DNA of 64,000 bases from Ophiura sarsii (Eukaryota; Echinodermata; Ophiuroidea; Amphilepidida; Ophiuridae), in contig CM069446.1 in NCBI GenBank assembly GCA_035610835.1, positions 48,957,625-49,021,624 of the forward strand. Direction: 5' to 3'. Shown one piece after another: positions 57,611-64,000 of the stretch (position 1 is its first letter; each line of letters starts with the position of its first letter). The notes below the pieces were generated by a model that made no database searches, was not told the origin of the DNA, and saw only the letters and a program-made list of their open reading frames with translations. A program made the translations under genes and the position numbers.

Positions 57611-60600
57611 AAAGGTGCATTGCCTTAGGATCCCATTTTGAACCCACCCTCTGGTGCCTCTAACGGGTCACTTGAAACGGATTACAGATTCTTTGGTTCT
57701 GTGCCGCCTTTCATCATCCAGGTCAGTTTAGTCGGCAGAATAACAATAATCTTCTTCAACACTATGACTATTATTATTATGATTACTCTGTATTTAAGCT
57801 TGAGCAATAAGCTGACCTTTTGCCCAACACACCAGAATTCCAATGGGAAATTACACATGAAGTCTATGCATACTAAAAACATAGTTGATAGAGACACGGC
57901 GAGGAGCGGGAGATACAAGCCGCGGGGCACACCGTAGTGTGTGTATCTAAGTTCATTTAGGGTGTGGTTTTTTCCGGGTGTTTTCTTTTCGTATTCAAAG
58001 GGGTAACACATGGTTGCACCAGGAGGTTAAAATACCCCACTATTTGACGGCGTTTCAAGGACAATTTGGCTCATTTGACCCCCTTTTTCGTGCAAAAGTG
58101 AGGACATTTTGCCTGCAAAATAACACCCCTTATTTTACCATTACAAGGACACTTTCTAAATAGTCCCCCTTTTTTGCGCAAACGGGTTTTCAAATATATT
58201 ATAGGCCTATCGTTTTTCTTCTTTTTCGCGGACATAGCGTCAAAAAACACCCCCTAATTTTGGGAAATCACAGACATGATATGAAAACTCCCCCTTTTCC
58301 GTCAATGTCGACTGAAACCACAAGGGTTGTTTTTCTCATAGTTTGATATTCTTTCAGCAATTATGTCTGAAAATGAACAAATGATTTACATTTGACAAGC
58401 AATTTACAATCACATTTTGATTTAAAAAAACCAAAAGCAAGTTTCTCAAACATTTTAACAATTTTCTCACATGAAATAAACTTGTTACGATTAAAATGTT
58501 ATCATACTTGATAAGTATAAATCTATTCATTTATAAAAAAATATTCATAATCCATTTCTGTTTCGCAAGACAGTGACGTCATATGTCAACGCATCATTGA
58601 CTGTTCCCGGTACAATAGTATGGACCCACTCAAAATTCTTGTTGATACCCACCTATATACGTAGAAATATTGAATGCTACGCTCATAAGGTTTTGTCACT
58701 GAGTGCAGGAAGTGAATGGATTATAATGACAAAATGTTTTTAAATCTCAAAATCTGGGCTTGATTTTATTAGACCCAGCAACCCTTAATGTTGCCGGATT
58801 TAGATACCTGTAATGTAACAGGAAGTGAGGTATAGACTTGTGATTATGTGCTGTATTGCCAGGCACACACTTCAGTAGCCCAAATTGGGCTACCTGCATG
58901 CCCTGGGTGCCAATCACCAATATCCACACAGGATCTTGCTGGAGCTGGGTCTATGACTGTATGATTTCATTCTGGGTCAATCTGCAGTTGCTCATACCGG
59001 TCAGTTGGTCAAGGATTGCCCCGAGATGTCTCCAGAGTTAATGACCTTCAGGTTATGGAGGATTAAATCATCGCTGGTCAATCAGTGGCCTAGTCATTCA
59101 ATCAGTCTGTCAGGCGCTTCTTTATATTAAAGGCAGTAGTAGATTATAGGGCAGATTACAGGATACTAACAAAAGGAATAAATGGCCGTGCGAAAGTGCA
59201 GCTGAATTTCTTTGGGTTTGGAAATCTTCAAAGCGCTCGCTGTCTACGCTTTTATGGGATTGAACGTTTGTGGATAGTCTGCTTGGTTCTTTACATCGAT
59301 GGAAATTGAAATTATGGGGATCTGTAGCATTGATGTTGTGACCGTGGTATATTGCACTCACTGAAGTTACTAATTTAGACTTACAGCGACATTGTCGTTC
59401 TTCAAGGACTGGCTTGGGTCCAGGAGTAGAAAAGTGCAATTGATGACCATTTTAACCATGTGACTCCACAATAAGATGTTGTCATCATCATACTGATTGC
59501 CTTTAGATTTGAACTTGCAAACAGCTTTGATCATGTTGATGGACTGTTCAATGTTCACAATCTGAGATCTGGGTGATCAATAGTCTTGTTCTCCGGGCGC
59601 AGAGTGGATTAGACATATCCTTAATCTTGGATGAATCTGGATTACCGCACTTCCTGAACCTGTGATACGATACAGTGTCACATGTTTTGATTCAGCAATT
59701 AATAAAGCATAACAAACAATGAACTCGGACTGCTAGAATCGGCCTAGGTTTGGAAATGTTTCACTCGGAAAAGTTGTTTAAAATCTGTGCTTTTTCCGGC
59801 ATGATTTCTGCTACGTTTGTTTTCTTCAACTTATTGAAATTACGGGTGAGGTTATAAGAGAGAAGAAGTAGAGGTAGCTGACTATAATTGGCTTGACTTC
59901 TGTTGCACTGCGCGTGTGTAAACTTTGTAAATTGATATTTCTGATTTGTAGGAAGGAAGCTTAATTCAGTTGTAGTTACTACACAGTGATACTGATAGAG
60001 TAGTATTTTAAATAAGTTTTAGTTTATTTCTAATTACATGAGGCCAACGGCCTAAATACACACAATATTGCCACGATTGGCATGATTTACAATTAGCAAG
60101 TTATTGACGGTATTTGCATTAAATTTTGAATGGCATGGACTTGTGTGAAGAGTCTGGCATTTACTGTGGTACACCATACTCGACAACTCTAACCCTAAAA
60201 CTAACCCTTATCCAAGGCAGCATTCATATGTAGTAATATGTCTATGGGCAAGATCTACAGATATGAACAAGCCAACTCAAAACAACTGACCCTTGCGATA
60301 ACGATGAAGATTGGTTTTTTTTATCATCAACTCCTGTGTGAGATAACCATATGCATTTAATAAAGTAATGATACATGTTCAGCCTTGCCCCCCTCCCCCA
60401 TTGGCCTTAGATTCAAACTATAGCTATAATTAATGATGGCTTGACCTTGCTCCCCTCCCCCAATCCAATATATTTAATATATTTTAATCATGGCTTAACC
60501 TTGCTTCCCCCTCCTCAACTCCTGAGTTTGTTCCAAGGCAACAATAAAACAATGTTGTGTTGCCCTCAGCAAACCTACCCTATAATCTAACAAATTGCGG

Positions 60601-61401
60601 TCACATTTAATTTTTTCAGTGTTTGTGTCATATTTAGATTTTACCCAAATTGTCACAAATATTACTATTTTCTGCTTGAATGCTTGAATAAATAGTTTAA
60701 AAACTATTATCACACTAGAAACATTTACCCACTTTGTCTTGACACAAACCATGATACGGTCTGTCAGGAATATATTTTTCGTTAATTAAAACCAAAACAA
60801 ACCTCACAATTTTGGTACACTTCTTGATTGAGGGGCAGCACAACATTTTTTCCCTAATCGTGGCTTAGGCTTAATATAGGAATGGTAGAGGAAGGTGTTT
60901 GCACCCTGTCGTAAAGCTATAATTAACGCACACAATTAGCGCGTCCTGTGCTAACAACATGAAAGCCACCTGGGCATGTGCGATATTAACAGAGATTTGA
61001 CATCCGTTCGATTAGGATATTTCATTTCATATTTTTTTGTCAGGGTTGGTTTTCACAGATATTGCCCGCCGATTGGTCATGAGTTTGATCAATTATTTAT
61101 CTTTCCCCAGTGCACATAAATGAAAAAGAAAGAAAAAAATGTGGCCCGTCACATAAAAATGGACATGTTGGAGGCCCAAGTCAATTCCGAGTTATTGGTA
61201 TGACTTGAAAGAGTACATTTTAAGCTTTGAAATGATACCATGTTGAAGGTAATCAGACTTTGTAATCACAAGATATGAATTGAAGAAGCTTTTTTTTCTA
61301 TTATTTTCTTTATATTTCACCACATATATTGGCCTCGATCTCAAAACCATGTTTGCCGACAACATGTTCTTTTTGACGTGACTGGTCACAAATATATACT
61401 T

Positions 61402-61472
61402 CTGACTGGATTCGAACAGGCAGCCTTTGCATAAGATCCACAAAGCTCTTACTAATTGAGCTACAGAGGTAA
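61402..61472 (-). tRNA. tRNA-like sequence (pseudogene or SINE head)
   Basis: On the minus strand CTGTAGCTCAATTAGTAAGA resembles a tRNA D-arm and A box, and TGTTCGAATCCAGTC the T-arm and B box. The anticodon stem CTTTG/CAAAG encloses an 11-nt loop instead of 7, and the acceptor arms do not pair properly. It is therefore likely a degraded tRNA or tRNA-derived element rather than a functional gene. Confidence 0.4.
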
Positions 61473-61704
61473 TTGGCAGAGGAGCGCAAGATTTAAATCT
61501 ATAGGTTATTAAGTTCGAAGTTAGGAATAGATAAATAATTGATAATTCTCTAGTAACCCAGACAAATAATGTAAAAATGTCTGGTGATGAGTTTGTTAAC
61601 ACGCCATTTGACAAGAAATCGTTTTACGGCAAACATCTGTCCCCCATAGGGTAGACTCTACTGATGAAGCTACTTGTAAAAACAGATTTGCCTGAAATTG
61701 GCCC

Positions 61705-61954
61705 TTAACACTTTCCTCGCGGCTATTAATTTGACCATATCGAAACAGATTTTCCGGAAATCTTTCCCTTACTTTCAAAGTCTTATCTCAAGAATAACTG
61801 AACCAATACTAGGCATGTTTACACTTAATGTAATGCACTTGTCATGGTGATTCCAAATATGGTGATGAAATTCAATAATGTTGAAATTTTTGAAACATTT
61901 TGTGAAATTTTGGAACTGTCGTCTGCAGTCCCCTGCCGTGTGGAAAGTGTTTAA
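61705..61954 (+). mobile_element. TTAA-bounded MITE, family C copy 7
   Basis: TTAACACTTTCCTCGCGGCT at the left, TGCCGTGTGGAAAGTGTTTA at the right. The interior ACTGAACCAATACTAGGCAT matches the other copies. Confidence 0.85.
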
Positions 61955-62100
61955 AATGTAGTTGAAACAATGTCATAAATGATCAATTAAGAGGGAAACC
62001 AACTCTAATGTTACATTTCTACAGGTAGGAATTATATCAGTTTCCTTCTATTCTAGAATTTTTTTAAATGTATTTTAGATAATTTCCTGAATTTAAATCG

Positions 62101-62334
62101 CTATAGTTTGATCAGTTCCAAATTGGCGAAGACTCCTTTCAGTAGCGAATGAATGCATTAAGGATGCGGTCATACACAAAGTCAACAAGCGCACTTAACA
62201 TCATATGCGTGACTAGTGCGTGCGGCCAAAACCGCATTGGCGTATCCATAAATCGAGCGCGTACACATGAATTACTTTTGCGCGCGGAGAGATAAAAAAC
62301 AAATTCTCGCCAATTTGAATCTAATCAAACTATA
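62101..62334. mobile_element. Family D inverted-repeat element, best-preserved copy
   Basis: CTATAGTTTGATCAGTTCCA then AATTGGCGAAG at the left; TTCTCGCCAATTTGAATCTA then ATCAAACTATA at the right. The interior is GC-rich (GCGCGCGGAGAGATAAAAAA). Confidence 0.85.
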
Positions 62335-64000
62335 ATGCAGGTTCCCTTATATAACTGCTACTAGGCACATACCCATAAATCCCCAGGCATCTTTAAAATA
62401 CATTGTTGGAGAGATGTTCCAGCTCATATATCTGTATCCATTCTTAAAGATTTCAAAAACTGCTTAGATAGATATATAGCTAGCTTACATTAGCTAGTCT
62501 TTTTTTTTTAAATCATGATATTAGCTAATGGATGTGAAAGCGGAAACTTGCAGTAACGTGTTTGCCCGCTGCGCAGTATTTTACCGGCGTCGTTAATCCA
62601 CGAAGACGACTCTTATTTAACAAACCACTGATTTCTAATTGCCATTGGACCTATATCGAGCGGATTCAGTTTCACGAAACGTGCCAGTGTATTGCGAATG
62701 CGTTATCGCCGTAGTTGCCCCATCGCCGTAAACCATATGCAAAGCCCCCTGAAGCGAAGACACATTGAACTTTACAGTGTCTCAGGCTATTTACCCTATA
62801 TACTCGCAGTGGAGTATCCATGTGGTTAAAGATACGGAGTGTTTCTGAAATACGATCTTTAAATTGATATTATGAAATGAAATTAAGTTATGAGTGATGT
62901 GTTAAAGTGAGGTACTTAACGGCTTTATATCGTGATGCTTGTTTTCGGGTAGTGCTGGCTCAGTACTGCAGGTTTGGTGTTTAGGATCAGAATTCGACGG
63001 TGTAATAAGTTAATTAGTGGAACGTGTAAATGAGAGGTTGGGTTGTCCGTGAGTTTATATTATCAGTTGATGAAGATCGGTAAAGTGGTGGCAGTCATCT
63101 GTCGTTGAGTTACGAGAGTGCTCAGTGCCTTGGGTTAGGAGGATTCTCACATATATCTAAGGTTTACTGGTTCACATTTTTGTTAGAAGTTTTGAGAGAA
63201 AAAAGGGTTTCTGATTTTGGTGAGGGGAAAAATCTCAGAGGTGCTTCCAAATTTGCGATATGATTGTAAAAAACAGCGGTTCCAGGAGTGTTTTTCTATC
63301 TTTTTTTAATGTAGAAAAAGATGTTCGAGTGGCAAATCCCTTTCAAATACCATTCCAGGGGGCAATACGCAGAATATAGTTGGTTCGATTAATGTGCAAA
63401 TCTTATGGAACTTCATTTTTGTTGGCATCCTAGTCCTACAGAGCGAGTCATAAAGAATGGGCACTTTTTTAGTGAAAGCCACACAGACATTTCAAGCCTG
63501 CATATTCAAAACCAATGATATTGCTCAAAGACCACATGTCTGGCTTTCATTCAAATGTTACAAAAATTTAAGTAGAACCCTATATTTTAAAGCCATTCCA
63601 CGGAATGGCAATAACACATAGTATTGTTGACTTGCTGATTCAGAGATGGCAACCAATGAAACCAGTGAAAAACATGAAAAGGCACATGAATGTTGAAAAC
63701 AAAATCTTAAAATGACTGGAAATAAATGGAACTGTGGAATTATGAGTAAAGATGCCTGAATTCAAGAATGAAAACTGAAAAGAGGCGTCTCAGCGGATTC
63801 AGAAAGCGTCCTTAGCATACATTAACGAATGGCTTGGTAAATCAACCATCCTGTGGATTTGCTTCAACATTTAGGGCTTTACTGAAATTGTGTAACATGA
63901 TAACGCAATGGTCGATTTTAAATATTCTACTTTTGAATGAAAGCCAAATTATAAGTCTTTATAACGCTAGCTACCATTGGTTTTTATTATGCATGCCTAC

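Larger units (their letters stand above)
52004..64000 (+). other. aPKC: aPKC intron downstream of the C1 exon (3' end outside window)
   Basis: No exon matching the aPKC hinge or kinase domain is visible in the remaining 12 kb. It holds family C, D and E elements, a tRNA-like fragment and a GTCATGGAA-rich repeat. The stretches 52030-53400, 55330-57060, 57940-61180 and 62340-64000 show no supported gene. 62560-62800 is locally richer in CpG (ACCGGCGTCGTTAATCCACG) and unique within the window, but I can attach no function to it. Confidence 0.75.

Noticed and set aside
57638..57724. Possible aPKC hinge exon (frame with SGASNGSLETDY before a GTCAG)
   Set aside because: It does not match the known aPKC hinge sequence, the acceptor is poor and the phase is unconfirmed.
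59122..59439. 105-codon minus-strand frame
   Set aside because: No domain, no splice signals and no similarity that I can recognise.
61192..61614. 140-codon minus-strand frame
   Set aside because: It spans the tRNA-like sequence at 61402-61472; the SVAQLVRAL segment is translation of tRNA-type sequence, not a protein.
62560..63120. Possible further internal promoter of aPKC
   Set aside because: Only slightly higher CpG content; no TATA, initiator and donor combination that I could defend.

Overview
The window is eukaryotic (spliced gene, long introns, AT-rich, dense in small dispersed repeats). The only confidently recognisable host gene is an atypical protein kinase C (aPKC, PRKCI/PRKCZ family) on the + strand. 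Five of its exons lie here, at 11521-11642, 13745-13834, 30409-30459, 42320-42405 and 51872-52003. They encode, in order, most of the PB1 domain with its acidic OPCA motif, the linker, the pseudosubstrate and a complete C1 zinc finger. Exon phases join perfectly and every exon has an AG acceptor and a GTAAG-type donor. The N-terminal coding exon with the start codon was not found and probably lies upstream. The kinase-domain exons lie downstream. The protein sequence and the repeat style suggest an invertebrate deuterostome, perhaps an echinoderm or hemichordate; the species cannot be fixed from the sequence alone. Layout: 1-11520 is upstream intron with small transposons and one candidate alternative first exon after a TATA box (5564-6126). 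The 2.1 kb intron at 11643-13744 holds two short inverted-repeat elements and a tRNA-derived SINE. The 16.6 kb intron at 13835-30408 begins with a 7-bp microsatellite and a roughly 110-bp satellite rich in AGGTCA hexamers. A 5'-truncated CR1/L2-like non-LTR retrotransposon with an open reverse-transcriptase frame has inserted into that satellite. The 11.9 kb intron at 30460-42319 contains nested small transposons, a 368-bp tandem duplication broken by a hAT-like insertion, a candidate hammerhead ribozyme on the minus strand, and long foldbacks. The 9.5 kb intron at 42406-51871 splits the C1 domain. It contains a possible internal first exon (ATG at 43181, donor after 43249) whose phase matches the next aPKC exon, and a separate promoter-like cluster at 44131-44404 (CCAAT, two YY1-type motifs, TATA). 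52004-64000 is downstream intron. Non-coding DNA is dominated by recurrent non-autonomous elements. Three families (A, B, C) and a singleton are bounded by TTAA and have inverted ends. Family E looks hAT-like (8-bp target duplications in two copies). Family D has ends reading CTATAGTTTGATCAG. Family H starts with TACTGTAAAA or similar. Several are nested, which gives a relative insertion history. Most other open frames in the window are short, lack recognisable domains and fall inside repeats; they are not annotated as genes.
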